Part shown: one piece after another, positions 34,945 through 48,039 of the stretch
Layout: every line of letters begins with the position of its first letter
Position numbering within the stretch: position 1 is the first letter of the stretch
NCBI GenBank assembly: GCA_033439265.1
Contig: JAVTVX010000012.1
Coordinates: 12,683,501-12,747,500 of the forward strand
Source: Dillenia suffruticosa
Lineage: Eukaryota; Streptophyta; Magnoliopsida; Dilleniales; Dilleniaceae
DNA length: 64,000 nucleotides
Reading direction: 5' to 3'
Position numbers and translations under genes: made by a program
Notes under the pieces: generated by a model
The model's input: the letters and a program-made list of their open reading frames with translations, nothing else
What the model was told of the DNA's origin: nothing
Database searches by the model: none

Positions 34945-37195
34945 TAACACTTTTAGGGATAGTTTGAAAACAGTCAGTATATGACCGTTTTACTATCTAT
35001 CTAACTATACCGTCTGTATAAATTCTACATTTATGCTAACTCATATATTATATAGTCTTTAAAAACTATGTTCAATTCAAACGTTTATTTTTTGTGGTCA
35101 GTAAATACGGTATAGTTTTAGAAACGGTTTGAAAACAATCTCGATATGAATGCTTCTACTCACTAGTGAAGCATATTGTCTTCATAAGTTTCACACAAAT
35201 TTGATGATTATTATTTGTGGTTAGTAAAATGACAAGCTTTTAGAGACGGTTTGAAAAATATCTCTAAATAACTCTTCTTTACTATCTAGTTAACCATATC
35301 GTGGATATAAGTTGTATATTTATGTTAACTTATTCATTGTACAATTTTTAAAACTTATGTTCAATTCTGACGATTATTATTTGTGATTACTAAATATGGC
35401 AAAGTGTTAGGAACAGTTTGAAAACAGTCTCGATTTGACTTTTTTTTATAGTTTAGTTAAGTATACCAGTTTCGTAAATTCTATTCAATTCTGACAATTA
35501 TTATTTATGATCGGTAGATATGATAGAGTTTTAGGGACTGTTATTTAACTATCTCTATATGTCTATTCTTTACTATCTACTTAACCATACCGTCTGCATA
35601 CGTTCTTTATCTATCGTAACCCATATTTTTTCCAGTCGCTAAAAGTTATGTTCAATTGAAACGTTCATTTTTTGTTGTCAGTAAATATTGTAGAGTTTTT
35701 GAAAAGATTTGAAAACAGTCTCGATATGACTACTTTTACTTACTATTTAATCATATCGTCTTCATAAGTTTCACTCAAATCTGACGATTATTATTTGTGG
35801 TTAGTTAAAATAGTAGAGTTTTAGAGATAGTTTGAAAAATGTCTGTAAATAACTCTTTTTTACTATAGTTAACCATACTGTGGATATAAGTTGTATATCT
35901 ATGCTAACTTATACATTGTATAGTTTTTAAGACACATGTTCAATTCTGACGCTTATCATTTGTGGTTAGTAAATAAGGCAGAGTTTTAGGGATGATTTGA
36001 AAATAGTCTCGATATGACTCTATTTACAATCTACGTAAGTATACCAGTTTTGTAAGTTCTATTCAATTCTGACAATTGTTATTTATGGTTGGAAGATATA
36101 GTAGAGTTTTAGGAACTATTATTTAACTGTCTTTATATGTCTATTCTTTACTATTTACTTAACCATACCGTCTACATAAGTTCTTCATATTTCCTAACTC
36201 ATATATTACGCGGTCGTTAAAAGTTATATTCAATTGAAATACTAATCTTTTATGGTTAGTAAATACGTCAGAGTATCTCGATAAGACTATTTTTTATTGC
36301 TATTTAAGCATATTATCTTCATAAGTTGTACTCAATTCTAACTGTCATTATTTGTGATAAGTAAATATGATAGAGTTGTAGAGAGGGGTTGAAAAATGTC
36401 TCTATATGACTCATCTTTTACAATCTAGTTAAACATACCGTGAGATAAATTTTATATCTATGCTAACTTATATATTGTGCAATATTTAATACCTATATTC
36501 AATTTTGACGCATATCATTTGTAGTTAGTAAAAATGACAGAGTTTTAAGAACGGTTTGAAAAATAGTCTCGATATTTTTCTTTTTTCTGTCTATTTAAGC
36601 ATACAAATTTTATAAGTTCTATTCAACTGTAAGAGTTATTATATGGAGTTTGAGGGATGGTTTGAAAACGGTCACTATATGACTATTTTTATTGTCAACC
36701 TAACCAAACTGTCTGTATAAATTCTATATCGATACGAACTCAAATATTATATAGTCTTTAAAACTATACCCAATTCAGACGTTTATCTTTTGTAATAAGT
36801 AAGTATGTAGAGTTTTAGAGACGCTTTGAGAACATTTTCATTATGACTATTTTAACTCACTACTTAAATATATCGTTTTCATAAGTTCTATTCAATTTTG
36901 ATAATTATTTTTTTTTATCAGAAAATATGACAGAGTTTTAGAGATGTTTTGAACAATATCTCTATATGACTCTTCTTTACTATCTAGTTAAACAAACCTT
37001 GGCATAAGCTCTATATATATGCTAACTTATATATTGTACAGTCTTTAAAACCTACATTAAATTCTGACGCAAAATCATTTGTGATTAGTAAATATAACAG
37101 AGTTTTAGGAACGGTTTGAAAACAGTCTTGATATGATTCTTTTTTCTCTCTACTTAAGCATTCCAGTTTCATAAGTTCTATTCACTCTGATGTAC
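34945..37195. repeat. Higher-order tandem array, unit 3
   Basis: Counterpart of 18290-20540, same periodicity. Confidence 0.8.
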
Positions 37196-37288
37196 TTATA
37201 AAATTGGTAGTTGTACAAGGTTGTCTGTATGCGTAAAATATTTGAAAGCCCTTAATTATCAAGTGATCAGCAGAGGAATTGTTGAAAC

Positions 37289-38155
37289 CTATAAATTTGT
37301 CAAAGGCCCTCTTGCTCTTGGTATAACTATGACACCATTCAGCACACTGCAGACAAATCCACCACCAATAAGAGATAATGTACAGAAGATGTAATCAACT
37401 AAAACTTGGCCTCCACCATTGTGAAAGTAAATTTCTTAAGCTATTTTATTGAAGTAATTGGTTCTTAATTAGTGATTTTGACCTGCTAAAGTTTTGTAAT
37501 CACTTAGAGCCACTATGGCTTGATCTCTTCCTTTTATCCATCTTCCATGTTAAGAAATCCCCATTCAAATCATCTCCTCCAACACTTTCATATTCAGGTT
37601 TCTCAGGCTTAACTTCAGTCTTGAAATCCTTTGGGTAAAAACATTAGGTTCTTCACTTACAGTTGGGATGGGAATACTTTTATCCTTTACATTTGTCAGG
37701 CTTTTCTCCTCTGCTCCTTTATTAATAGTGAAATACCTGTCCTCTGAGATAAGTTGTTGGTTTCCCTTTCCTTTTACCAAAAGCCTTGATATGTCCTCAC
37801 CATTTTGTATAGCCTTTGTCCACTACAAATCACCAAGGGAATTAGCATAAACCACCTCTTTTCTCCCCTTCGCTTTCCAATGATGCTACCACTTTCATAT
37901 CCAAGGGCTATGCCCCTTTTCCTGATCTGCCAGTACGGGATATCCCCATTCTGGTACTCATGTTGTTCCATAAGTGGAGACCTATAATTTTCTTTCTGCC
38001 TTCTCTCTTTGTCCATTTTCGTGAAAGACCAAAATTCGTCATCTGATCTTGCTGTGACGTGATTAATTTCCCTCTCACTATGGACATCTATTCCAAGTGA
38101 GTTTGCCCTCTACGCATGATTTCCTCCAACATTTTCGGTCTGTCTTTAGCTACAA
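37289..38155 (-). pseudogene. Decayed gene remnant, unit 3
   Basis: Counterpart of 20634-21500, with the copy-2 base at 37529. Confidence 0.4.
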
Positions 38156-39010
38156 AAATAAATAGAAACTGTTAGAATGGTTTCTTCTACTCAGAGTAAT
38201 AATCAAAGCCATAATAGGGAAACTCCTCATTCATTACCATACATATTCACTGTAGTCCCACCGAAAGGGGTTTTAGATCTTAGGCTTTTGTATTTTCCAT
38301 CTGATCTTCAAAGTACACCATATGTTCAGACCTCTATGTTCGATAAAGTTCATAAATCCTCAGTTTCTCCTATATATGTATTTTAACATAAAAGGGCTGG
38401 ATTGTAATAGGTTCAGTATCCTAGTGCAGAAAGTAGGTTCTTTCTTTGGCAAAACGCAACAAGGCTCTAACTAAAGCCAAGCACTGAGATGATTTCGATC
38501 ATTGTTAATCTGACCTTGTCTAGTTGTTGGATAATAAAAAGATCTGAACTGAAGATTTCTCCATAGTAAGCACAAAAAAATACTGTCAGACACTTGTGGG
38601 GGCATATACTACGTAATGATAAACCTGCTGGTCCATTTGAATAGTCCAGCCTTTCTAATTGGATGACCTTGTCTAGCATGTACTGCCATGTTTTATAGCT
38701 TATTTGTTCCAAAATTGGCAATTGAGTTATTTACAAAAATTTAAACAGTCTTCGAACTAGTTAAGCAATATCATAGCCTTAGGAGAAGCAAACTAGGCAT
38801 GATGAATTTGAAGCAGCAATGAGACTAAAATGGTTTCTCAAAAGGTTGAGAAAAGGAGAGAAACAATTTGAAAACAAGAACAAAGAAAAGAAGAGTGGCT
38901 GCAAAGAGCATTACGATGTAAAAATAATCAACAAAAAGCGTGATGTACAAACTCTTTGAATTGAATAAATAATATTTGCTCAATTGTTAAAAACTTTGTA
39001 GGGTAAGATC

Positions 39011-39085
39011 ATGGAAAACTACAATGCATCTATCACTAAGTTGAGCAAGACATTATTTCACACTCCTGATGTTTTAGACAACTAG
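39011..39085 (+). CDS. Small ORF crossing the right edge of the tandem array
   Basis: A 24-codon frame, starting MENYNASITKLSKTLF and ending DVLDN, crosses the 39044 boundary. In units 1 and 2 the junction replaces its second half, so the frame reads MENYNASITKLTTHYRYE and stops. The copy here is therefore the undisturbed arrangement. A further frame at 39103-39318 (starting MKKCIEYLNRIIQKEPVGSD) has protein-like composition and may be part of the same old gene. No family recognised. Confidence 0.3.
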   Translation: MENYNASITKLSKTLFHTPDVLDN

Positions 39086-39773
39086 AACAATTTGATAAAA
39101 TCTTGAAAAAATGTATAGAATACCTTAACAGAATTATACAGAAAGAACCAGTAGGAAGCGATAGACAAAAACTTCATCATATTCCCAATACTTCATCATA
39201 TACCCAAAAGTACAACACCAAAGTTGATAGTCCCGATAGTGTAGGACACATACCCTGTGACATTTCAACCGGTGTCCCTTATCAAAGATCATGTTGTGCG
39301 AATGAATTTTATACATAACACATGATTGTCAATCAATGATTTTCATTTTAAAAGCAATCAATTTGTCATCAGAGCTACATCATCACAAGGAGTACATCAG
39401 AATTGTTCTTCTCAATCTAGGCATAATGCAGAGGAAAACATGCACACAGTACAAATGTCTAGAATAGGAAGTGAAGGTGGTAGGACTCAAGGGAGAGAAT
39501 CAATTTATTCTTCATAAAATAAATCTATTTTTTCTTAAATCCAAATCAAGGAAAATCTTAAATCTATGGGACTCCTACCTGAACCACTTTCACCTCTTCG
39601 ATCGGCTCCCCCCTTTTGATCCCAATTCAACCACTTTTGGGACAAGCATTACAAGCGGTTAAGTAGACACGGAGTTAAATCTTACTCCAGCCACCGGACT
39701 TGCTACAGTAGAAAATTCTGAAGACTGTAGGACCGTATATCAAACGTATTCAAACTCCTTTTCACCATTACAG
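39086..39773. other. Unassigned sequence between the tandem array and Ulp1-like pseudogene A
   Basis: Moderate base composition. Plus-strand frames at 39103-39318 and 39326-39517 look protein-like, but I cannot assign them. Stops separate them, so this may be a decayed gene. Confidence 0.35.
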
Positions 39774-42700
39774 TCAAGTCCTTTTCACACTCCTTCTAAT
39801 CCTTCGTACTGGTGCGGTCTTAGCTTTTGCTTTTCTTAAGAGTGGCTGAAATGGTTTGGAGATTGGTTTGATTGATTTTTTCTTTGTTTCTATCTTTTGT
39901 TGCATCTTTTCCATGATCTCAGATCGAACCGTAATATGCTCTGACATTAAAAGTGTGAGAAATATTCTTTTCTCATGAAATTTAGGTCCTGCCATGAAAT
40001 AAAGTTATGAAATCAAATCATCACTCATTTGAATAACACAATAATATTATTAATATGAAGAAGAACATGAACATACTTCTTGAGTTGTAAGAGTCAGCAA
40101 CATCCCCGGTTCCCAAATCTCCAAAAAGCGCATAAGAAATACTCCACAATCATTCCTACACAATTTATGTTAGGTATGTATTTGTAGTGAAATTCGGATA
40201 ACCATAGGTATATTTATAGTAGTAGTACGCACGTGTTAGCCTGTTGAGGAACTTGAAGAGGTACTATTTCAAAGATAACAAGGGAGTTTTCAAAAATCCT
40301 CTCAATACAATTTTTCTATATAAGAAATATGAAAATTATCTACATAATAAATATGAAAATTATAGGTTTTAGTGAAAGAAAATTTGATGTTTCAATATAT
40401 TAAGCAATTACCATCAAAGTTTGCAATACTTGGTCATCATGCCTCCTAAAGCTAGAACCTGAGTCCAAAACATACATTATATGCTTGTCATGCTTGTCGA
40501 TGTGAAGAGCATAACAAAACCAGTGGTGTTTTAAAATGAAGGGAATAAAAACCTATTATGAAAACACAATAGTATGTTAAATGAAATATAAATATGTACT
40601 CGTAAGCCAACTCCATAAAGGTAAAGTAACTCACTAGATTGCACAATTTGAAATCGAATCAAAGTGTTGTTGCTGACAAACAGTTTTGAACCATTGAAAT
40701 GTCCCACCCGTTTTCATTGAATTTTTGTGTCTCATCCAAACCAGAAGCGCACACAATAGTCATCTACATTAGCATTAGTGCATAATTTGTAAAAGATGGT
40801 TAAAACTAGGTGATAGAAAAAGTAGCAGACAAAACTATAACAAGCTGAGAAAATACTGTAGAGATTTGTCTAACTAAAAACCAGTGAGAAACTTACAAAA
40901 AAAAATTACTAAGGAATAAGGTATGCAATTACAATAAACAGTGCATGCATTTCTAAAAAACACTGCATGTTTGTCAAAAGATAATTCACTACTATTTCCA
41001 TCATCAGCGTAGAGCACATATCCAAATCCAATTTGAAGTCCAAATCGATTCCAAATTGATAAAGTGGATCAGTGAAGAGTATTGATACAAGAAGAAGTAT
41101 AAGTATAGTGTTGATGAAAAAAAAAATTATGTACACAATGAATGAAAGAAAGAGTAATGAGATAAATAATACTTACCGAAAACCATAATGGTAAAACATA
41201 TCTCCAGAATATGGGAGAGGTGTTCTGGCAATAAGTATTGAGGAGCCCCATATAGCGTTCCATGGTCTGTGCATGTAGTACTACTCATTATATCATAAAG
41301 TAATATAATAAAAATAAAATAAATTTCTTACCAATGTGCCGATCCAATGAGGTGGCAACAACTCATGAGCATCAGTCCATGACATGTATTTTCCAGCAAT
41401 ATTACACAAGATTGTTCTATGCATTGTCAAAAAAAAATCATGAGGTTTTAGTAATGTATAAAAAACAAATTTGGGATGTATGAATACAAATTTGAAATGA
41501 CAAATAAGAAAGGTATCAGTAAGATTTAACTTGCCTAGCTTCCTTTTTTAGGGGTTTTCGTCCAAAAAATTTCCAAACACTCTCCTTTTCACTTGAAAAC
41601 GTTCTAATGTTAGCAAAGGTAGAAATTGTGTTTGGATGAACCTTCTTTACCTCCTTCATTTCGGTTAAAGCATTTACAATTTCATATAATTGAGGATCTG
41701 GCTCCTCCTCTTCATCCAATGCCTCCTCCAAGTCCTCATCCTCCTCCCATACCTCTTCCCCCTCAACAGAATCATGCTTTCGCTTCTGCTCATCCTCCTG
41801 TACATCAAACTCCTCTACATGATCAGAGTTGGACAATGTACGTAACAGATCGCAGTGCATTTGCAACAACTCTGACTGAATTTGAATTGAGCCCTTCAAC
41901 ATTCCGATTGACTTGTCCAAAAACATTTTAACTTTCTCATTGATCCCAATTCTCTACATAAGAAAATAGCTGGTTAAAAGATAGAGAGATATTATAATCA
42001 GTGGGTAAGTGCTATTGGTTTACCTTAGTTTCATCTCCACCAGTGTCAGCTTCAACATGTTTGTTCCATGTATTGATTTCTTTATTGTTATCGGTTTTCT
42101 TTGACAACAAACCCTACATAATATATATATATATGGCACAACATATTATCAAACAACTCACATTTAAGAGTTCAATCTTCAAAGAGAACTTACTTCAAAG
42201 TTGATACTTACTTGAAATAAATAATAGTTGACACAACAATGTTACTTCAATTAACAATGCAATGTATTATTCATTATACATTAATATTCACAGTTCTGAG
42301 AATAAGAGATCTTGCATCAAATAAATCACAGAGATCATACTAATACAACAATGTTGTTGCTTCCAACCATTGTTTTATCAAGAGTGCAGTTAACTTACGT
42401 TTACCTGCTCAAATCCAAGTCTCCGAATAACACGATCCGTAGTCCAATAGCGAATAGGTTCTTTCTATATTTCACCACCAAATCCACCAACTCTCACCTT
42501 CTCAAAATAAAAAAATCTATGCATGTAGATGACCAACAAAATTTGGTTAGTAAAAATCAAGATTTGCAATAGTTATAAACAATGAAATAATATTTATAAA
42601 CTTACCATAAGTAAAAATAAACAATCACCAATAGCTCTGATCTTCCTCTCCTCCTGTCCTCTTCTTCTCTTCAAAACACCTTTAAATTGCCAGACCTCAT

Positions 42701-44479
42701 CAGCTAGCCATTGTAAAACAAATTTGGCCCAGTTGTATTGCCCAGCATTGTCCACATCAATGGTAGCCGCAAGGTGTCTCATAGTAGGGAAGATATTTGT
42801 GGACGGACATAAAAAGCATTCGAGAACGAACAACAAGAAGCATCGTTTAAACCTCATGGACGAGGGATCTTCCAATTGCATTTGTTCTTTTAATTGGCTA
42901 TGCTTTAGTCTAGAAAACAACTTTGTCTCCACGGATTCAATGAAAGATGAAGAGCCTAAAGCATCGCGTATGGTGTAGGGGATTCCTAAGATTCGCCCTA
43001 CTTCTTTAAGTATTAGTTTAAATGTTTTATTTGGACCGATACAAAGAAGTTTTTCTATAGGTTGGAACCTCATTATCAATTCCTCACATAATTTTCTACT
43101 CAGAGTATTGCACGAAAGATTCAAAAGCTTTCCGAACCCCATACATTTTACTTGTTGTTTCATGTCTTCGATGAGGGTAACATTAACTCAATTAGTTGCT
43201 TTGGAGAACACCGAGTTTTAATCGGTAGCATTGCCTTAGATATGGCATGCATATCTTTTCTTTGCCTCGCAAAATTGTTGTACTTCTCCCTCTCAGCTTC
43301 ACTTAATTCCCTCCAACTTTTATTGCATTCACTAATGGTCACATTGTTTTTCGAAAAAAATTCTTTTATATAGTGGCCTATACATTCAAAGTTGGTGATA
43401 TTATAGATATGTTTATATTAATTAAAAATATCTAAAACAGAAATAAGATTTGAAACACTCAAAATCAAACAAAGTAACAATGTAATGATATGAATCAAAC
43501 AAAGTCATAAACAAAGTTACAATATAAACAACATAAACTAAGTAACAATATAATATAAACAAACTAACATAAAAATATCAACAAAGAATGAAAGAAACAA
43601 AGATAACTATATAACAACGTAACAGTCGAACAAACAGAGAAAGTAACTATATAAAACACTCACTCTTTTCACGCCTAAAGTAACAATATCAAAAAATAGA
43701 TAAAATCTCTGTACTCTCTTAGCTAATAATAATAGAAGAGAAATTTTAAGCCAAAACAAAGAAAATAATTTCCCATTCAAATACCCCTCAAGTAACCAAA
43801 GAAAGTATTCCATGGATATTTAGCAAATATTATATCACTATCGTAATTAGTACACAATTGGAAACAGAAACAAAATTTTCCCTTTGGAAGTATGTAAGCA
43901 AACAAGGGAGTTGGCAGAAATTGGCTCCCTGTACACCACTTCCTTGGGATTCATGTTGTTGCTACGCACAAGCATTCAATGTTAAGTATTCAGATTGAAC
44001 TAAGCTAGCAAAGTTGCAACAGTATTATGACAAAAAGATCAAAATTAGGTGTTGGACACTTATTCTTCCTTTGGATTGACAGCTTTTTTAGGATGAATGT
44101 CCATATGAAAACATATTTAAAGGATTCACCCAATATCTATGATTCCTGAAAGGGTCAGTGTGTTTTCGTCGAGGGAATGAAAAATATGGTTGAAACAGAT
44201 AATATCAATGAGATTGGACGAAATGCAACAAAATTTTAGAAGTGGACCACAAATTCAAAACACAGAAAGACATGAAAGCGAAAAGTTTACTTCTGTTGTC
44301 ACTTTCCTCCTATCGTCCAAAGCAGAATTATTGGCATGTAATAGGTAATATAAATAAATAATAAAGAAAAAAACACAAAACCCTAACCTAAAAAACTTAT
44401 ATCCGGAGAGATATTTCACCAATCTAGACGTAGAAGACTCGTTGGAAGGGCCACTTCTATCTACATCTGTGTTTCCCAT
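39774..44479 (-). pseudogene. Ulp1-like (C48) cysteine protease gene of transposon type, copy A
   Basis: Multi-exon minus-strand gene. Exon-like pieces in order: 44479 down (MGNTDVDRSGPSNESS), 43342-42606 (MGFGKLLNLSCNTLSRKLC, an N-terminal domain common in plant transposon proteins), about 42500-42405, 42115-42022, 41926-41530 (acidic middle, FFGRKP), 41425-41330 (WTDAHELLPPHWIG), 41265-41185, 40764-40640, 40545-40415 (HHWFCYALHID...VLDS), about 40330-40240 (VPQQ), 40163-40075 (NDCGVFLM) and 39995-39774 (basic tail). The His, Asp and Cys of the Ulp1 triad are all visible; this family cleaves SUMO or ubiquitin-like conjugates. Several GTAAG-type donors fit. Defects: a frameshift near 43163, a TAG in the 42500 exon (GEI*KEP) and a TGA near 40660 (ATTL*FDF). 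Related genes are known as cargo of plant MULE and CACTA elements. No MULE transposase is seen here. Confidence 0.75.
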
Positions 44480-45940
44480 TTGTGGTAAGAAATAAAAAAT
44501 CTACCCGTCTTTGCCCCCTTCCCTCTTCCCTCCCGCCCTTCTGCCTGCTTTATCTTCGTACGATATTCGCATTCGCCGTTCTTCCTTTAACTTCCTTCCC
44601 CGCACAACCCTTCAATCGGCGCACAACCCGTTCTGCAAAAGCGAAAAGCTACCTTCTTCAAAATATTCAAATTTGAAAAGACGGTTATTATTTCACAGCC
44701 GTCAGATGGTGGGGCATTAGAGATACATGCTTACAAATTAACCCTAACCATTGCATCAACAAACACTCGGTATATTATTATAAATATTATTTATATTTAA
44801 TCTTAATTTTTCATTATTTTTTAATGTTACAATTATTTTTATAACTATATATCATACATAATACATACATATACATATACGAATATTAATATATTAATAT
44901 ATAAAATATAAGTATTATATTTTACTATTGTATTAAGATTATATACTATATGTTAGAATAATATTAATTATGATTATATATTACTATTTATTACTATGTA
45001 TTACTATTTATTACTATATACTGTATGTTACTATATTTTAGTATTAAATTATATATTATTGTAATATATATTATTAAAAAATTATCAGACTTATTTTTAT
45101 GACTATATTAGTCTAACATATTATATATATTACTATGTAACATATATGTAAGATAAGTATTATATATTATGACTATATACTACCATCATATACTATATAT
45201 TCCTTTACAATTTTATATTATATTTTACTATTTATTACTATCTATTAGTTCTGCATACTAATATATAATTATAAAATATTCTATATTTTTGTATTTTATA
45301 TTAATATATCCATGATTACTTGCTATATCTAATATATATTAATATAAATTATATATGAATATATCGATGCAAATATTTACTACGATATACTATGATATAT
45401 TAATAATTTATTTTACTAGTATATCCTTTTTATTATTATATAGTATTATACATTACAATATATTACCATCTAGTACAATATTTTAGTATTATATTATATA
45501 TTATTCAATTATATATTATATTTTGTTTTATTATTTTACAACAAATTATATGGGTTATATTATAGTAAAGTATATTAATATTATATTCTACCATAAAATT
45601 TGTTCACCTACCTATTCTATTCCATTTACTTCCATTTTCAAGACAATTCAATGGCAAGGTTACTATTCTATGGACTTCCATGTACACTCTGCACAACGAG
45701 AACGATGACAGTTCACTTTCACAACACTCCACTCCACTCCACTCCATTGACACTCCACTCCACAAACACAGCAAACTTGACAAATACTACGCTACACTCC
45801 ATACACAAATGATACAATAATATCAAGAATACTAAAACAATCTACCTATTTAACTCAACAGTCTCACTATCTCACCACCATCTTTCTCTCTCTCACCCGT
45901 CCACTCTCTATCTCTCTCTCTGTCTCCCACTCTCTCACTT
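44480..45940. other. Pyrimidine-rich then extremely AT-rich non-coding DNA
   Basis: 44490-44640 is C/T-rich and lies just upstream of the first exon of copy A, possibly its promoter region. 44760-45590 is almost pure A/T with repeated ATTACTAT words, the same low-complexity type seen at 54950-57060. 45720-45760 has short 'ctccactcca' repeats and 45880-45940 is 'ctctctctc'-rich. No gene is visible. Confidence 0.5.
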
Positions 45941-46069
45941 GCTGTGTTCAAACCCTTCTTCAATCTTCACATCACTCGCTCTCCCACTCTCTGTCAGCAC
46001 ACCTTCCTCAATCCTTCGTCAAAATATCATTCCGCTCAATCGGACGCATGCACTCTCTTAGTCTTGCAA

Positions 46070-47393
46070 ATGGCGTCCAACTCTAGAAAAGGGAAGGAAA
46101 TTGTGGGAGCAGAAAAATTCAACAAGAGGGAATTTCACTCTATCGACAGAAGCAAATCATTTTATACCATATATTGTCGACGTAAGATTACACATGGTCG
46201 TTTAATCGACTGGCATTTTCTCAAAAGCATAGATTATAGGTATACTAGTTACTTAAAGGAAGTGTGTCCTTGTTGGCTTCTAAATCCGAGTAAAAAAAAA
46301 TCATGAAAATGCAGTTAGAATGTTTTATAATAATATGGACCCAATTGATAACACTTCGATGGAAGAAAGTGACGACGATGATGAGAACGTAGATAGGGAG
46401 TGTAATATAGTCATTGGTGATAAATATTGGTCAGCATCATTTCAAACTTACTTTAATCATGAAACAATCATAGTGAATCCTAGATTTATATGTAGATACG
46501 GTCGTTTGGAGTGGGTTGCCTGTGAGGATTGTAAGCCATATTTGGAATCAAATATATTGGATGATGCTAGAGTAGTATTTGATAATGATCATTTAGAGAC
46601 ATTTAGCAGGGATGCGACGGAGTTACCTTTATAGGAAAGAATTTTGCACTTCTTCATCGATCACATCATAATGCCAAGAGCCAGTAATTATCAACACATC
46701 ACATGCGAAGACTTTTGGCTCATGGCTTGTATCATGCAAAGAAGAAATCCAGATTTGCATTTTCTACTTCCTTACTTTATGATGACTACAAGAGTTTAGA
46801 AGTCTAATTTGACATTCTGTAGTGTGATCACTGGTATTTTAAAAAGTGTTGGGATAAGTTTAATAAGAGAAAATAGAATGGAACTAAGTTCGAAGGATAG
46901 AAGTATAAATCTGCGAATGCTACAAAGAGCACAATGGATTTTGCAAGATGATGTGTGGGTTCATCGGAAGCACAGATTTCTTAGGGAGGATAGGGAAGAA
47001 GAAACAAGGAATGAAGAAGAATTGAATGAAGGAGGAATTGGTAACGAAGCTGAAGAAGAAGAAGAAGAAGATCAATGGAATGAAGGAGGAGATGGGAATG
47101 AAAATAAAGGAAACGAGGGAGGAGATGGAGGATCGAATGACTACCATCGGAATGCCAATGACGAGGCAAGGTGGAAAGATTTGTTTCAATGTATTTATGG
47201 TTTGAAAACGGACATTGGCATGCTTAATGAGCAAGTTGGAGGACTTGGGACGGAAATGCAAGAACATAGGATAGAAATGGGAGAAACAAGGATAGATATG
47301 GGTCGACTGAATAGTGAAGTGGAATCAATTGAGAGACGACTGTTTGGAATACAACAATATACACATAAATTTGCAGATCAGAATGCAGAGTAG
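46070..47393 (+). pseudogene. 'Putative plant transposon protein' ORF, frameshifted
   Basis: The ATG at 46070 (MASNSRKGKEIVGAEKFNKR) opens a frame of 79 codons that ends after an A9 tract near 46294. Shifting frame there gives NHENAVRMFYNNM and continues in phase to 47393. Two more in-frame stops occur: TAG at 46632, before ERILHFFIDHIIMPRASNYQ, and TAG near 46797. The central part (ITCEDFWLMACIMQRRNPDL, LPYFMMTTR) matches the domain annotated as putative plant transposon protein, frequent in plant retroelement-derived ORFs. The C-terminal 120 residues are Glu/Asn/Gly-rich and then coiled-coil-like (IGMLNEQVGGLGTEMQEHR). Function is unknown in this family. The ORF lies between the two protease pseudogenes on the opposite strand. 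Confidence 0.7.
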
Positions 47394-47630
47394 CATCGCA
47401 AAATGATATGTCAAATGTTGAGCATCAGAGCAGACCTTGGGGCAAATTCCAAATCTATTGAATACATCAGAGATCATTTGTAGATAGGCAACCCAGCCTA
47501 ACTTCATGCTCTGCTACTCAACCTTCTTTATCTCCCAGTCCTGCCACTCAACCTTCTTCCTCTGCCACCCTACACCACCACGTCGCTCTGGCTTTGCCCA
47601 CCCATTTGTTTTACACCCACCTTCTACGAA

Positions 47631-47823
47631 CCCCTTTGCGGGCGCAGTCTTCTGCTCATGCTGCCTCTACCCATGTATGGGCATAAGCCCGGAAACCCCT
47701 TTGCGGGTGCAGCCTCCTGATCATGCGACCCTCGCTAGGCATGGGCATAAGCCCGGCAACCCCTACCGGGAGCAGCCTGGTGCTCATGCTGCCCCCGTGC
47801 AGTCATGGGCATAAACCCTGCAA
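47631..47823 (+). repeat. GC-rich minisatellite, three ~64-bp copies
   Basis: Monomers start at 47631, 47696 and 47760 (65, 64 and 64 bp). Each opens CCCCTTTGCGGG or CCCCTACCGGG, contains TGCTCATGCTGCC-like words and ends ATGGGCATAAGCCCGG. It is GC-rich against very AT-rich surroundings. A frame across it (47506-47814) encodes a Pro/Ala/His-rich repeat peptide but has no family resemblance. Confidence 0.85.
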
Positions 47824-48039
47824 TAATAATCAGCAATAGTGGTAAGTATGATAAGTAGTGATAAGTAATTATAAATAGTGGTAAGTAGTGGTAAGTAATT
47901 TCAATTTTCATCTGAATACTTCTCATCAATACAATCTGAATTCCATACATCTCAATTCTATCCATTCAAGGTTTATTTACGATTTTTTTGGTATTGCTTT
48001 GATTAGTTTGCTTTGCGGTGTTGATGGTCGTGAGATCTT

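Larger units (their letters stand above)
30718..39044. repeat. 8.33-kb tandem unit, copy 3
   Basis: Third copy, 8327 bp, with internal features at +16655 relative to unit 1. Its right end AAGTTGA continues into GCAAGACATT, which is probably the pre-duplication sequence. It shares T at 37529 with copy 2 and A at 36187 with copy 1. Confidence 0.95.

Noticed and set aside
41626-41931. 101-codon plus-strand proline-rich ORF
   Set aside because: Antisense of the Glu/Asp-rich exon of protease copy A, which shows family sequence and a paralogue.
46920-47267. 115-codon minus-strand ORF rich in Phe, Ser and Ile
   Set aside because: Antisense of the acidic and Asn/Gly-rich part of the plant transposon ORF on the plus strand.
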